DNA of 64,000 bases, taken from positions 124,001 through 188,000 of the forward strand of contig NZ_BMUI01000012.1 in NCBI RefSeq assembly GCF_014650115.1, read 5' to 3'. The translations under genes and the position numbers were made by a program. Numbering within the stretch: the stretch's first letter is position 1; each line of letters starts with the position of its first letter. Shown piece after piece: positions 8,244-16,922 of the stretch. This stretch comes from Streptomyces olivaceoviridis. GTDB taxonomy: Bacteria; Actinomycetota; Actinomycetes; Streptomycetales; Streptomycetaceae. The notes under the pieces were generated by a model. That model searched no databases and was not told where the DNA came from. It was given only the letters and a program-made list of their open reading frames with translations.

Positions 8244-8696
8244 TCAGTCGTCCGCGGCCGGGGGACCCGCCGTGCGGCCGGGGCGCCCGAGGGTGCGACG
8301 GCCCTCCCTCATCTCCGCCTCGTACAGGTGGTCCCGGCCCTGCGCGAGTGCCTTCACCACGCTGCGTTCCAGTTCCTGGAACGGCCGGTAGTAGGTGTCG
8401 TTGTAGGCCTCGATGATCTGGAACGTCCAATGACCGGGGATGACGTCGCGGCCCAGGATCTCGGCCTCCGCCTTCGCCGCCCACTCGGCGTGCCCGGCCG
8501 CGCGCAGCAGCCGTACCGCCCGTTCCAGTTCGCGGTCGGCCCCGCCGGTCAGCTGGTGGAAGCTGTACAGATGGCCGCGGGCGCGCTCGGTGGTCTCCAG
8601 TGCCTTCGACAGCGATCCGAGGGCTTCGACGGTCAGGTCGTCGACACCTTCCGGGCGGCGGTACCGGTGGTCGGGCCCGCCCTGGTACTCGTTCAT
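8244..8696 (-). CDS. Conserved hypothetical helical protein
   Basis: 150 residues from ATG 8696, with GGGAG six bases upstream; an ATG at 8735 would add 13 residues without a ribosome site. Strongly helical and acidic (EALGSLSKALETTERARGHL, QELERSVVKALAQGRDHLYE), without signal or membrane segments. I do not recognise a characterised family. It lies 80 bp upstream of the glycosylase-like gene on the same strand. Confidence 0.7.
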   Translation of the reverse strand: MNEYQGGPDHRYRRPEGVDDLTVEALGSLSKALETTERARGHLYSFHQLTGGADRELERAVRLLRAAGHAEWAAKAEAEILGRDVIPGHWTFQIIEAYNDTYYRPFQELERSVVKALAQGRDHLYEAEMREGRRTLGRPGRTAGPPAADD

Positions 8697-8831
8697 GGCA
8701 CTCCCTGGGTGCTGTGGGGCCTTCGGTCCCCGCATCCCTTCCCGTCGCGCCGGGTGACCGTGTCCGGCGTGGGCCCAACGTGTGACGGGGCGTCGCGTGG
8801 AGGGTGGCCGTGCGCTCCCCCGGGCGGGCGT

Positions 8832-10400
8832 TCACCGAGTGCCGGGGCCCCGGGCGGCGCCGGCCAGGCGCCGCAGTACGGCGTTCCGGCCGTGCCTCGG
8901 GACCGTCCACAGGGTCACTCCCCGCACGCCCCACCGCTCCAGCAGGGCGTTGGCCGCGAGGAAGCCGGCCGTCGCGGCCCGTTCCATCAGGGCCACGGGC
9001 AGGCCGGTGCGGACCAGGTCACCGGCCACCACGAGATGGGGGTCCGGGGTGCGGACGGTGGGCCGGTCGCCGTAGCCGCCCACCGGGAACAGGGGGCAGT
9101 CGTCGCGCCATTCGTGGCGGGCGTCGACGATCGTGGCGTCGCGCGTCTCGGGGTACACGCGGTGCATCTGTTCGATCAGGCGCTTCTCCTCGACGTCCCG
9201 GGCGGCGTCGGCCGGTACCGCGTAGGCGTGCAGTTCCACCACGGACCCCCCGGAGCGTGCGGCCCAGTGGGCGGCCTCGTCCTCCCAGCGGTCCAGGACA
9301 CTGACGTTGTCGAGGGTCCCGAATCCGGCGGTGCCCAGGAATCCCGGTCGTTCGGGGGCCACGGGGCGGTCCAGCCACAGCCTGGTCACCAGGAACGGCG
9401 GGGCGTTGCGCAACCGTGCGATCCGCTCGCGCCACGGGGCGTCGCCCAGCAGGTCCGAGCGGGCGACGAGGCGGCGCAGGCCCGCGGTGTCCAGGGCGAG
9501 GACCACGCTGTCGTGGTGCCGCTCGTCCCGGTCCGCGGCGACCTGGTAACCGCCGGTGCGCCCCGGCGTGATGTGTTCGACGGCCGTGGCGGTGCGCATC
9601 TCGGCGCCGTGCCGCCGCAGGTAGCCGGCCAGGGGCTCCCACAGGGCGGCCGGGAAGGGCGCGCGGGGCACGTCGAACAGCAGGCCCTCCGCCGAGCCGA
9701 GGAAGTAGATGTGGAACATGAGCGCCATCTCGGCCGCCGAGAGCTGCCGGGGATCGGCGAAGAAGCTGCGCGAGAACACCTCGAAGGCCAGGTGCCGGGC
9801 CTTCTCGGGGAAGCGGACGGCGTCGAGGAACGCGTGGGCGCTGACGTGGTCGAGCCGGTCGTAGACGCCGGGGACCCGGACGTCGAGCAACGGCAGGGCC
9901 GCGACCGGGTCCATGCGGCACAGGTCCCGCACGGTGAAGGCGGGGCTGAGCGCGGCGAAGCCGAGCGCGCTCCACGGCGGCGTGCGCGGGACGTGGCGGA
10001 AGCTGTCGCGGATTCCGCCGGCGTGCAGCAGCGGGTAGTCGGGCAGACCGGTCAGTCGCCGCAGGCCGGGGTCGGTACGGCGGAGCAGCCCGCGCAGGTT
10101 GTAGTACTGGCGGAAGAAGGCGTGGAAGCCTCGGCTCATGGTCACCGGGGTGCCGTCCCGCAGGGTGGTCGGCCAGCCCCCGGCGCGCCCGCCGAGGTAC
10201 GCCTGCCGCTCGTACACCGTCACGGCCACCCCGCGTTCGGCGAGTGCCGTGGCGGCGGCGAGGCCGGCGATGCCGCCGCCGACGACGGCGGCGGTGCAGC
10301 GGGCCCCGTCGACGCGCCGCCCGCCGGGGGGCGCCGGCAGCATCCGGGCCCGCCGGTCCCGGCCCCGCCGGGTGCCGTCCGGCGGCTCGGCCGCGGTCAT
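8832..10400 (-). CDS. crtU: Carotene desaturase/aromatase-type FAD oxidoreductase CrtU
   Basis: 522 residues, a usual CrtU length. The FAD-binding Rossmann motif (VVGGGIAGLAAATALAERG, about residues 39-57) and YERQAYLGGRAGG are at the N-terminus; the C-terminal LVVAGDLVRTGLPVALMERA is the second flavin-contact motif. In Streptomyces isorenieratene loci CrtU desaturates and rearranges the beta-ionone rings into aromatic phi-rings. The first 30 residues are an extension. The start overlaps the crtT stop (ATGA), so crtT and crtU are coupled. It is last in the crtY-crtT-crtU transcript. Confidence 0.9.
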   Translation of the reverse strand: MTAAEPPDGTRRGRDRRARMLPAPPGGRRVDGARCTAAVVGGGIAGLAAATALAERGVAVTVYERQAYLGGRAGGWPTTLRDGTPVTMSRGFHAFFRQYYNLRGLLRRTDPGLRRLTGLPDYPLLHAGGIRDSFRHVPRTPPWSALGFAALSPAFTVRDLCRMDPVAALPLLDVRVPGVYDRLDHVSAHAFLDAVRFPEKARHLAFEVFSRSFFADPRQLSAAEMALMFHIYFLGSAEGLLFDVPRAPFPAALWEPLAGYLRRHGAEMRTATAVEHITPGRTGGYQVAADRDERHHDSVVLALDTAGLRRLVARSDLLGDAPWRERIARLRNAPPFLVTRLWLDRPVAPERPGFLGTAGFGTLDNVSVLDRWEDEAAHWAARSGGSVVELHAYAVPADAARDVEEKRLIEQMHRVYPETRDATIVDARHEWRDDCPLFPVGGYGDRPTVRTPDPHLVVAGDLVRTGLPVALMERAATAGFLAANALLERWGVRGVTLWTVPRHGRNAVLRRLAGAARGPGTR

Positions 10401-11116
10401 CGGCCGCTCTCCGCGCGCCGTGCGACGAAGGTGTGGGTGATGCCGGTCTGCCAGCCCGGCAGGGGCAGGGCCCGGACGCGTTCGAAGCCGGCCGCGCGGA
10501 CGCGGGCGGCGAAGCGGTCGACGGTGTCGAACTCGACGACGCTGCGCCACAGATGGCGGTACAGCCCGCCGTCCCCGAGGGCGGACGCCGCGGGCTGTAC
10601 GAGGCCGCGGCACACCACGCTCCACACCGCCCGGTCGACGCGCCGCCCGCTCAGGGTGTACTCGTGCACGCCGAGCCGGCCGCCGGGCACGAGCAGGTCC
10701 CGTACGGCGGTGAGGACGGCGTCGGGATCGGACACGTTGCGCAGCAGGTAGGCGGCGAAGACGGCGTCGAACGGTCCGGTCACGCCCGCCTCGGCCAGGC
10801 GTTCCGCCGGTGCCCGAACGAAGGTCACCTCCCCCGCCCAGGACTTGGTGGCGGCCCGCCGCAGCATGCCGGCGGAGGCGTCGACGGCGGTGATGCGCGC
10901 GGCCGGCAGGACGGCGCGGAGCGCGGCCGTCGAGGCGCCTGTGCCGCAGCCGAGGTCCAGCAGGCGCAGGCCCGCTCCGGACCCGGGCAGGCCGAGACGG
11001 CGTACCGAGCGGCGGAGGTGGGCGTGGTAACCGGGGTTGGCTGCCACCAGCGCGTCGTAGCCGCGGGCGGCGTGGTCGAACGCGGCGGTGAGGTCCTCGT
11101 CGCGCAGCAGCGTCAT
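10397..11116 (-). CDS. crtT: SAM-dependent methyltransferase CrtT
   Basis: 239 residues of a class I methyltransferase: motif I LLDLGCGTGASTAAL (about residues 56-70), an acidic residue in ITAVDASAGM and PGGRLGVHEYTL further on; closest in type to UbiE/CrtT-like enzymes. It lies between crtY and crtU as in other Streptomyces crtYTU operons. Its role in the carotenoid pathway is assigned by position; published crt loci also name it crtT, with the exact substrate unsettled to my knowledge. Confidence 0.87.
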   Translation of the reverse strand: MTLLRDEDLTAAFDHAARGYDALVAANPGYHAHLRRSVRRLGLPGSGAGLRLLDLGCGTGASTAALRAVLPAARITAVDASAGMLRRAATKSWAGEVTFVRAPAERLAEAGVTGPFDAVFAAYLLRNVSDPDAVLTAVRDLLVPGGRLGVHEYTLSGRRVDRAVWSVVCRGLVQPAASALGDGGLYRHLWRSVVEFDTVDRFAARVRAAGFERVRALPLPGWQTGITHTFVARRAESGR

Positions 11117-11133
11117 GCGGTCTCCAGGTCGGT

Positions 11134-11160
11134 GTGATCGGGGTGATCGGGGTGATCGGT
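11134..11160. repeat. Three 9-bp tandem repeats between crtY and crtT
   Basis: Three units of GTGATCGGG (last unit ends in T) lie in the 73-bp gap between the crtY stop and the crtT start. No protein is encoded; this may be a spacer or slippage-prone tract affecting crtT expression. Confidence 0.7.
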
Positions 11161-11189
11161 CGAAGGGGCGGCGAAGTGGGACGGGTGCG

Positions 11190-12377
11190 TCAGTCGAAGG
11201 GGCGGCGGGGCAGGAGCGGCAGTTCGAGCGCCGAGCGGAGCATCGGGCCGATCGGGGTGCGCAGGCCGATGGCGAGGTCCTCGCGCAGGCGGGTGCGTCC
11301 GTCGAGGAAGCGCAGCAGCCGGGGGGCGGGCACCTGGGCGAACAGGCGGCAGAACAGGGCGGGACCGTCGACCCGGCCGGTGGCCAGGGCGCGCAGGAGT
11401 ACGGCGTCCATGGCGCGGGACCGGGCGGGGTGGGCGGGAGGCGGCACCGGCCGGTGTCCCCGGCGCAGGGCGGCGGCGACGGACCGCGTCTGGCGTTGCA
11501 GACCGGCGAAGGTGTAGCCGGTGGACGGGCGGGTGGCGCCGCCGGCGGCACCGATGCGGAAGACGGAGGCTCCGACCTGCCGGGGCATCGGCGCGTCCGT
11601 CATCGGGATGACGCCTGTCTCGGTGGAGAGGACCTGTGTGTCACCGAGGCGCAGCACGTCGTCGGCGTAGTGCCGCACCGCCGCCTCGTAACCGCCGGCG
11701 GTGAGGGTCCGGGGTGAGAACTCCGTGTACTCGACGAGGGCTTCGTGCGGTCCGACGGGCAGGACGTAGCCGAAGGAGAGGCCGTCGGCGGGCTGTGGGG
11801 TGCGGAAGTCCATGAGGTCGATGGTGCCGGGGGCGAAGACCGGTCGTGCGGTGCGGACGAACCAGCCGTGGAAGTGCTGGAGCAGTGTGGTGCGGGCGGC
11901 GGGCAGGCTGCCGGGCGGCCGGGAGTCGAACACCCAGCGGGCGGTGAGCACACGGGTCGCGCCGTCGGCGCTCCGCACCCGGACGCGGGCTCCGCCCTCG
12001 ACGTCCTCCACCGTCTCGACCGCCGCCTCCAGCCGCCGCACGTTCGGGCTGCGCGCCAGGTCCCGCCCGACCAGGCCCTCGAAGTCGTCGGACCGGATCA
12101 TCTTGTACCGCAGCGGCGCGAGGTCCCCTTCGATCGGGTCGCCCGTGGGGGGCCGTACGCGCAGGTGCTCCCAGGAGGCCGTCAGCGCGGCGTCGAAACG
12201 CCCGTGGCCCGGCTCCCAGAAGCACCAGGTGCGGCGCGGTGCGCGCAGGGGGCCCGGCGGCGCGTCGACCAGGACGACGGTCGGCGTCCGCAGCCCCCGC
12301 GCGTGCCCGGCCAGACGGTGGGCCAGGGACAGGCCGGCGGCTCCGCCGCCCAGAACGGCCACCTCCGCCTCGAACAC
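11190..12377 (-). CDS. crtY: Lycopene beta-cyclase CrtY
   Basis: 395 residues from GTG 12377 with GGAAGGAG five bases upstream. The N-terminus has the dinucleotide motif VLGGGAAGLSLAHRLAG. RRTWCFWE, a YTEFSPRTL-like region and FRIGAAGGATRPSTGY are hallmarks of the CrtY-type flavoprotein cyclases, which close both ends of lycopene to beta-carotene rings. It heads the minus-strand crtYTU set and faces the plus-strand crtI-crtB-crtV set across a 500-bp intergenic region. Confidence 0.92.
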   Translation of the reverse strand: MFEAEVAVLGGGAAGLSLAHRLAGHARGLRTPTVVLVDAPPGPLRAPRRTWCFWEPGHGRFDAALTASWEHLRVRPPTGDPIEGDLAPLRYKMIRSDDFEGLVGRDLARSPNVRRLEAAVETVEDVEGGARVRVRSADGATRVLTARWVFDSRPPGSLPAARTTLLQHFHGWFVRTARPVFAPGTIDLMDFRTPQPADGLSFGYVLPVGPHEALVEYTEFSPRTLTAGGYEAAVRHYADDVLRLGDTQVLSTETGVIPMTDAPMPRQVGASVFRIGAAGGATRPSTGYTFAGLQRQTRSVAAALRRGHRPVPPPAHPARSRAMDAVLLRALATGRVDGPALFCRLFAQVPAPRLLRFLDGRTRLREDLAIGLRTPIGPMLRSALELPLLPRRPFD

Positions 12378-12606
12378 GACGGCTCCTTCCGTGCTGTGCG
12401 TGCACGTGCCCTGCGACTCTTCCCGCCGACGTGCCCGAGCGGACGCGGGTCACCCGGATGCGGCACGCGGGGTCACGGCGGGCGGGCGATGTGGAAGGCA
12501 TCGCCGCAGCGGCCGGCCGCGCTGCGGCCGGTGCCGCGGGCCCGCCCGGCGCACGCGGCGAAGACGTGGTGACGGAGCCGCTTGTGACCACGACGAGAGG
12601 AACAGG

Positions 12607-12882
12607 ATGCGCCCCACACAGGCGAAGGAACACCATGCGGTCGCGCCGCCGCCCGCCCCGCGCCCGGCGTTCCCGCCGGGATCCCCCGTCCGGGTGCGCC
12701 GGGACGGCGGAACCGGCGCGGGAGGACGGCGGCGCCGGCCGCCCGCTCGCGCGGCCGGTGCGGCGGCGGCCGGTGACGGCAGGCACCCTCGCCCCGGGCC
12801 GGACCGGGGCCGAGGACAGGACCCGGCATCTCCAGGGCCCCTGTCCCCGGCACCCTCCCGCGCTCAGGAGACCGGCCGGTGA
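12607..12882 (+). pseudogene. Probable crtE remnant at the crtI promoter side
   Basis: A 91-codon frame starts at ATG 12607 with GAGAGGA upstream and ends in a TGA that overlaps the crtI GTG, exactly where crtE (GGPP synthase) sits in crtEIBV loci. The product is Pro/Arg-rich with no DDxxD motif and no prenyltransferase signature. Codons are GC3-rich for about the first 38 and then lose bias (GGA, GCT, GGT, CGA, TCT appear), so the front may be a real N-terminus and the rest a deletion scar. An alternative is a genuine short leader peptide. Confidence 0.45.
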
Positions 12883-14420
12883 CGCGCACGCTGCCCGGAC
12901 GCACTGACCACGTCGTCGTCGTGGGGGCCGGCCTCGCCGGGCTGTCGGCCGCGCTGCACCTGCTGGGCGCCGGTCGACGCGTCACCGTCGTCGAGCGGGA
13001 CGCCCTGCCCGGCGGCCGGGCCGGGCGCCTCGGTCTCGGGGGCTACCAGGTCGACACCGGTCCCACCGTGCTGACCATGCCCGAACTCGCCGACGAAGCC
13101 TTCGCGGCCGTCGGCGACAGCCTGCACCGCAGGGTGGAACTGATTCCCCTGCACCCGGCCTACCGGGCCCGCTTCGCGGACGGCAGCACGCTCGACGTGC
13201 ACACCGACGCCGACGCGATGGCGGCGGAGGTGGAGCGCTTCGCCGGTCCCGGTGAGGCGGCGGGGTACCGGCGGCTGCGCGACTGGCTGGGCGAGCTGCA
13301 CCGGGTGCAGATGCGTCGTTTCATCGACGTCAACTTCGACTCCCCGTGGAACCTGCTGAACGCCGACCTGGCCCGGCTGGCCGCGCTCGGCGGTTTCGGC
13401 CGGCTGGACGCCCGGATCGGGCGTTTCCTCACGGACGAACGGCTGCGCCGGGTCTTCTCCTTCCAGGCGCTGTACGCGGGTGTGCCGCCGGCCCGCGCGC
13501 TGGCCGCCTACGCGGTCATCGCCTACATGGACACCGTCGCGGGCGTGTACTTCCCCCGGGGCGGCATGCACGCCCTGCCGCGGGCCATGGCGGAGGCCGC
13601 CGCCGAGGCCGGCGCCGACCTGCGGTACGGGCAGGAGGTGACCCGTCTGGAACGCTCGGGCGAGCGCGTCACCGCCGTCGTCACGGGCCAGGACCGCATC
13701 CCCTGCGACGCCGTCGTGCTCACCCCGGACCTCCCGGTCGCCTACCGGCTCCTCGGCCGTTCCCCCCGGCGTCCGCTGCGCCTGCGGCACTCACCGTCCG
13801 CCGTGGTGCTGCACGCCGGAACGGACCGTACCTGGCCGCAGCTCGCGCACCACACGCTGTTCTTCGGCGCGGCCTGGCACACCACGTTCACCGAGCTCAC
13901 GCGCACCGGCCGGCTGATGAGCGACCCTTCCCTGCTCGTCACCCGGCCCACCGCCACCGATCCGCGGCTCGCACCGCCGGGCCGCCATCTGCACTACATC
14001 CTCGCGCCCTGCCCCAACACCGACATCGGTCCGGATGCCGCCGCGTGGCGCGAACTCGGCCCCCGCTACCGGCAGACGCTGCTGCGGGAGCTGGAGCGGC
14101 GTGGTCTGGACGGCATCGAGGCCGGCGTCGAGGAGGAGTGCCTCGTCACCCCGGCCGACTGGCGGGCCGCGGGCCACGCCGCGGGGACGCCCTTCTCGGC
14201 CGCCCACACCTTCGCCCAGACGGGGCCGTTCCGGCCACGGAACCTGGTGCGGGGCACCGAGAACGCCGTCCTCGCCGGCTGCGGCACCACGCCGGGCGTC
14301 GGCGTGCCGACCGTGCTGCTGTCCGGGAAACTCGCCGCCGCGCGGATCACCGGTCTGCCGCGTCCCGCACTGTCCCGGGCCTCAGCCCCTCCCCCGCGCG
14401 TGAAGGAGACCACCACATGA
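12879..14420 (+). CDS. crtI: Phytoene desaturase CrtI
   Basis: 513 residues from GTG 12879. The FAD motif VVVVGAGLAGLSAALHLLGA lies at about residues 12-31, PGGRAGRLGLGGYQVDTGPT just after, and the C-terminal block LAGCGTTPGVGVPTVLLSG is typical of CrtI-type desaturases, which convert phytoene to lycopene in four steps. The start overlaps the end of the remnant frame, and its stop overlaps the crtB ATG (ATGA), so translation is coupled along crtI-crtB-crtV. Confidence 0.93.
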   Translation: MTRTLPGRTDHVVVVGAGLAGLSAALHLLGAGRRVTVVERDALPGGRAGRLGLGGYQVDTGPTVLTMPELADEAFAAVGDSLHRRVELIPLHPAYRARFADGSTLDVHTDADAMAAEVERFAGPGEAAGYRRLRDWLGELHRVQMRRFIDVNFDSPWNLLNADLARLAALGGFGRLDARIGRFLTDERLRRVFSFQALYAGVPPARALAAYAVIAYMDTVAGVYFPRGGMHALPRAMAEAAAEAGADLRYGQEVTRLERSGERVTAVVTGQDRIPCDAVVLTPDLPVAYRLLGRSPRRPLRLRHSPSAVVLHAGTDRTWPQLAHHTLFFGAAWHTTFTELTRTGRLMSDPSLLVTRPTATDPRLAPPGRHLHYILAPCPNTDIGPDAAAWRELGPRYRQTLLRELERRGLDGIEAGVEEECLVTPADWRAAGHAAGTPFSAAHTFAQTGPFRPRNLVRGTENAVLAGCGTTPGVGVPTVLLSGKLAAARITGLPRPALSRASAPPPRVKETTT

Positions 14421-15439
14421 CGGACCGCGAACTGTCCGCGGCGGGGATCGGCGATCCGGCGCTGCGTGCGGCGTACCGGCACTGCCGCGCCCTGAACGCG
14501 CGGCACGGCAGGACGTACTTCCTCGCCACCCGGCTGCTGCCCGTCGAACGCAGGCCGGCCGTGCACGCTCTGTACGGCTTCGCCCGCTGGGCCGACGACA
14601 TCGTCGACTCCCTCGGCACCGGCGCGGACACCGGGCGGCGCGCGGCGGCCCTGACGGAACTGCGGCGGAGCCTGGGGCACGGACTGCGCCACGGGCACAG
14701 CGACGAGCCGGTGGTCCTGGCGCTCGCCGACACCGCGCACCGGTACGGCATCGAGCACGCGTTGTTCCATGACTTCATGTCCGCGATGAGCGCCGACCTC
14801 ACGGTGACCGACTACGCCACCTATGCCGACCTGCGGGGCTACACGCACGGCTCGGCCGCGGTGATCGGGCTGCAGATGCTGCCGGTGCTGGGCACCGTGG
14901 TGCCGCGCGAGGAGGCCGCGCCGTACGCGGCGGCGCTGGGCGTCGCCTTCCAGCTCAGCAACTTCCTCCGGGACGTGGGCGAGGATCTGGACCGCGGCCG
15001 TGTCTATCTGCCCGCCGATCTGCTCGCGGGCCACGGAGTGGACCGGGAACTGCTGCGGTGGAGCCGGGACACCGGCCGGCCCGAGCCTCGCATCACGGCC
15101 GCGCTGCGCGAGTTCGAGGCGCTGACGCGCGGTGTCTACCGGGAGGCGCTCCCCGGCCTCGGCATGCTGGACCCGGTCTCCCGTCCCTGTATCCGCACCG
15201 CGTTCGTCCTGTACGGCGGCATCCTGGACGCGGTCGCCGGGGACGGTTACCCGGTGCTGCACCGCCGCGTGGTGGTCCCGCACCGGCGGCGCGCGGCGGT
15301 CGCAGCCGACGGCCTCGTGCGGGCGGTCGGCGCGCGGCTGCGTGCCGGGCGTCCGTTCCGGCGACCCCCGGCACCGCGCCCGATGCCCGCCCCGGCGCTC
15401 GGCGGATCATGCCCTCCGGCCGCGGCGGAGGTCGTGTGA
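14417..15439 (+). CDS. crtB: Phytoene synthase CrtB
   Basis: 340 residues. Contains both aspartate-rich, Mg-binding sites of squalene/phytoene synthases (ARWADDIVDS near residue 58 and RDVGEDLDRGRVYLP near residue 190). It joins two GGPP molecules into phytoene. The C-terminal 40 residues are Pro/Ala-rich and divergent. Its substrate GGPP has no dedicated synthase in this locus, so it must be supplied from elsewhere in the genome. Overlaps crtI (ATGA) and crtV (GTGA). Confidence 0.93.
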   Translation: MTDRELSAAGIGDPALRAAYRHCRALNARHGRTYFLATRLLPVERRPAVHALYGFARWADDIVDSLGTGADTGRRAAALTELRRSLGHGLRHGHSDEPVVLALADTAHRYGIEHALFHDFMSAMSADLTVTDYATYADLRGYTHGSAAVIGLQMLPVLGTVVPREEAAPYAAALGVAFQLSNFLRDVGEDLDRGRVYLPADLLAGHGVDRELLRWSRDTGRPEPRITAALREFEALTRGVYREALPGLGMLDPVSRPCIRTAFVLYGGILDAVAGDGYPVLHRRVVVPHRRRAAVAADGLVRAVGARLRAGRPFRRPPAPRPMPAPALGGSCPPAAAEVV

Positions 15440-16452
15440 ACCCCGTCCCGCCCGGCCGCCGCGGTCGTCTTCCGCTGTCGCTGCGCCGGCGGCCGGTGCC
15501 GTGGGAGCGTCAGCGGCCGACCTGGCGCGATGCCAGGCCAGGGGTGATCGCGGGGGCGTTGGAACGGGCACGGGCCCGGCCGTCCGGCAACTGGTACGTC
15601 GTCGGTGCGTCGGCCGGTCTCCGCGGCGACCGTCCGCTCGCGGGGACCGTGGCGGGCCGGGAGGTGGTCGTGTGGCGCGGTCCCGACGGCCGTCCGGTGG
15701 GCGGCCCCGGTGCCTGCCCGCATCTCGGGGCGCCGTTGCGGGACAGTCCCGTACGCTGCGGCACCCTGAGGTGCCACTGGCACGGGCTGGCCCTCGACGG
15801 CAGCCCGTACGCGGGCTGGGCTCCGCTGCCGGTGCACGACGACGGCCTGCTGGTGTGGGTCCGGCTGGACGAGGTCGGCGGTGAGGCCCCGTCGGACGCA
15901 CCGGTCGTCGTGCGGCGGCCCGAGCGGGCCCGCGCGCTGACAGCCGTCTACACCGGCACGGGGGTCTGCGAGGCCGAGGACGTCGTGGCCAACCGCCTGG
16001 ACCCGTGGCACGGCGCGTGGTTGCACCCGTACTCGTTCGTCGACCTCGCGGTGGTCGGATCACCCGACGGCTCCGGGAGCGGCACCGAGGACGCCTTCAC
16101 CGTCGACGTCTCCTTCAAGGTGGCGGGGCGCCTGGTCGTACCCGTCCGTGCTGTGTTCACCGCCCCCGGACCGCGCACGGTCGTCATGCGCATCACCGAG
16201 GGTGAGGGCGCGGGTTCCGTCGTCGAGACCCACGCCACGCCGCTCGGTCCCGACCAGCGGGGCCGGCCGCGGACCGTGGTGACCGAGGCGGTGGTGGCCA
16301 CCTCCGACCGGCTGGGCTTCGCCGTCGTCCGCCGTGCGGCGCCACTGCTGCGACCGCTTGTGCGCACGGCCTCGGGGCGCCTGTGGCGCGACGACCTCGC
16401 CTACGCCGAACGACGCTGGCGGCTCCGCTCCGCGGGACGCCTCCCCGGCTGA
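15436..16452 (+). CDS. crtV: Rieske [2Fe-2S] protein with DUF5914-type C-terminal domain, CrtV position
   Basis: 338 residues from GTG 15436, which overlaps the crtB stop and has GGAGG just upstream. The Rieske cluster ligands are clear: Cys94-x-His96 (ACPHLGAP) and Cys113-x2-His116 (CHWHG). The C-terminal half resembles the DUF5914/START-like domain found with Rieske domains in actinobacterial carotenoid loci. By position it is the gene called crtV in Streptomyces. A ring-hydroxylation or desaturation role is plausible but unproven; catalytic iron ligands in the C-terminal domain are not obvious. Confidence 0.8.
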   Translation: MNPVPPGRRGRLPLSLRRRPVPWERQRPTWRDARPGVIAGALERARARPSGNWYVVGASAGLRGDRPLAGTVAGREVVVWRGPDGRPVGGPGACPHLGAPLRDSPVRCGTLRCHWHGLALDGSPYAGWAPLPVHDDGLLVWVRLDEVGGEAPSDAPVVVRRPERARALTAVYTGTGVCEAEDVVANRLDPWHGAWLHPYSFVDLAVVGSPDGSGSGTEDAFTVDVSFKVAGRLVVPVRAVFTAPGPRTVVMRITEGEGAGSVVETHATPLGPDQRGRPRTVVTEAVVATSDRLGFAVVRRAAPLLRPLVRTASGRLWRDDLAYAERRWRLRSAGRLPG

Positions 16453-16608
16453 ACGCCGCCACCGGCGCGACGCGCGCTCACAGGACCCCCGGTGCCGGGC
16501 GCCGGCGCGGTGCCGTCACCGCCCGGCGGAGAGCGACCCCGCTCCGCCCCGCCTCGTCGCCCCCCGCACCGACGTGCCGCACCGACCGGGCCGGCTTCGT
16601 CGGGCACG

Positions 16609-16848
16609 TCACCGCCTGGGCGCCCCGGCTGTGCTCGACTCCCGTCGGCGGACGTCTGCCACGGGTCCCCAGTGCAGCCACCAGACCGCGCGCCCCACGC
16701 CCTTGAGTTGCCGTCGCAGTGTCCGTTCGGCAGCGGTCAACGGCGTGCCGGCGCCGAGCCGTTCGGGGTGGCCCGGGACCGGCCCTTCGTCCGCCGTGCC
16801 CACAGGCACGGACACCCAGATGGATCCTGTGGCGGCGAGGCCGCGCAT
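16609..16848 (-). CDS. DUF6059-like small protein
   Basis: About 79 residues. The segment GPVPGHPERLGAGTPLTAAER, followed by LRRQL, is the conserved core of the small DUF6059 proteins of Streptomyces, often seen near natural-product methyltransferases and regulators. Function unknown. It lies 74 bp downstream of the O-methyltransferase gene and could be its last cotranscribed partner. Start (ATG 16848 or the adjacent GTG) is uncertain because no strong ribosome site is visible. Confidence 0.6.
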   Translation of the reverse strand: MRGLAATGSIWVSVPVGTADEGPVPGHPERLGAGTPLTAAERTLRRQLKGVGRAVWWLHWGPVADVRRRESSTAGAPRR

Positions 16849-16922
16849 CACCAGGCCGGCCCAGCCCCGGATCCTGGTGCTCGTGCCCCACCGACCACAT
16901 CGGCCTTCGGCACGCACCGCCG

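Noticed and set aside
7614..10751. Plus-strand frame of over 1000 codons opposite crtU and other genes
   Set aside because: High-GC antisense frame; its product is Arg/Gly/Pro-rich without domains, while crtU on the minus strand has clear FAD motifs.
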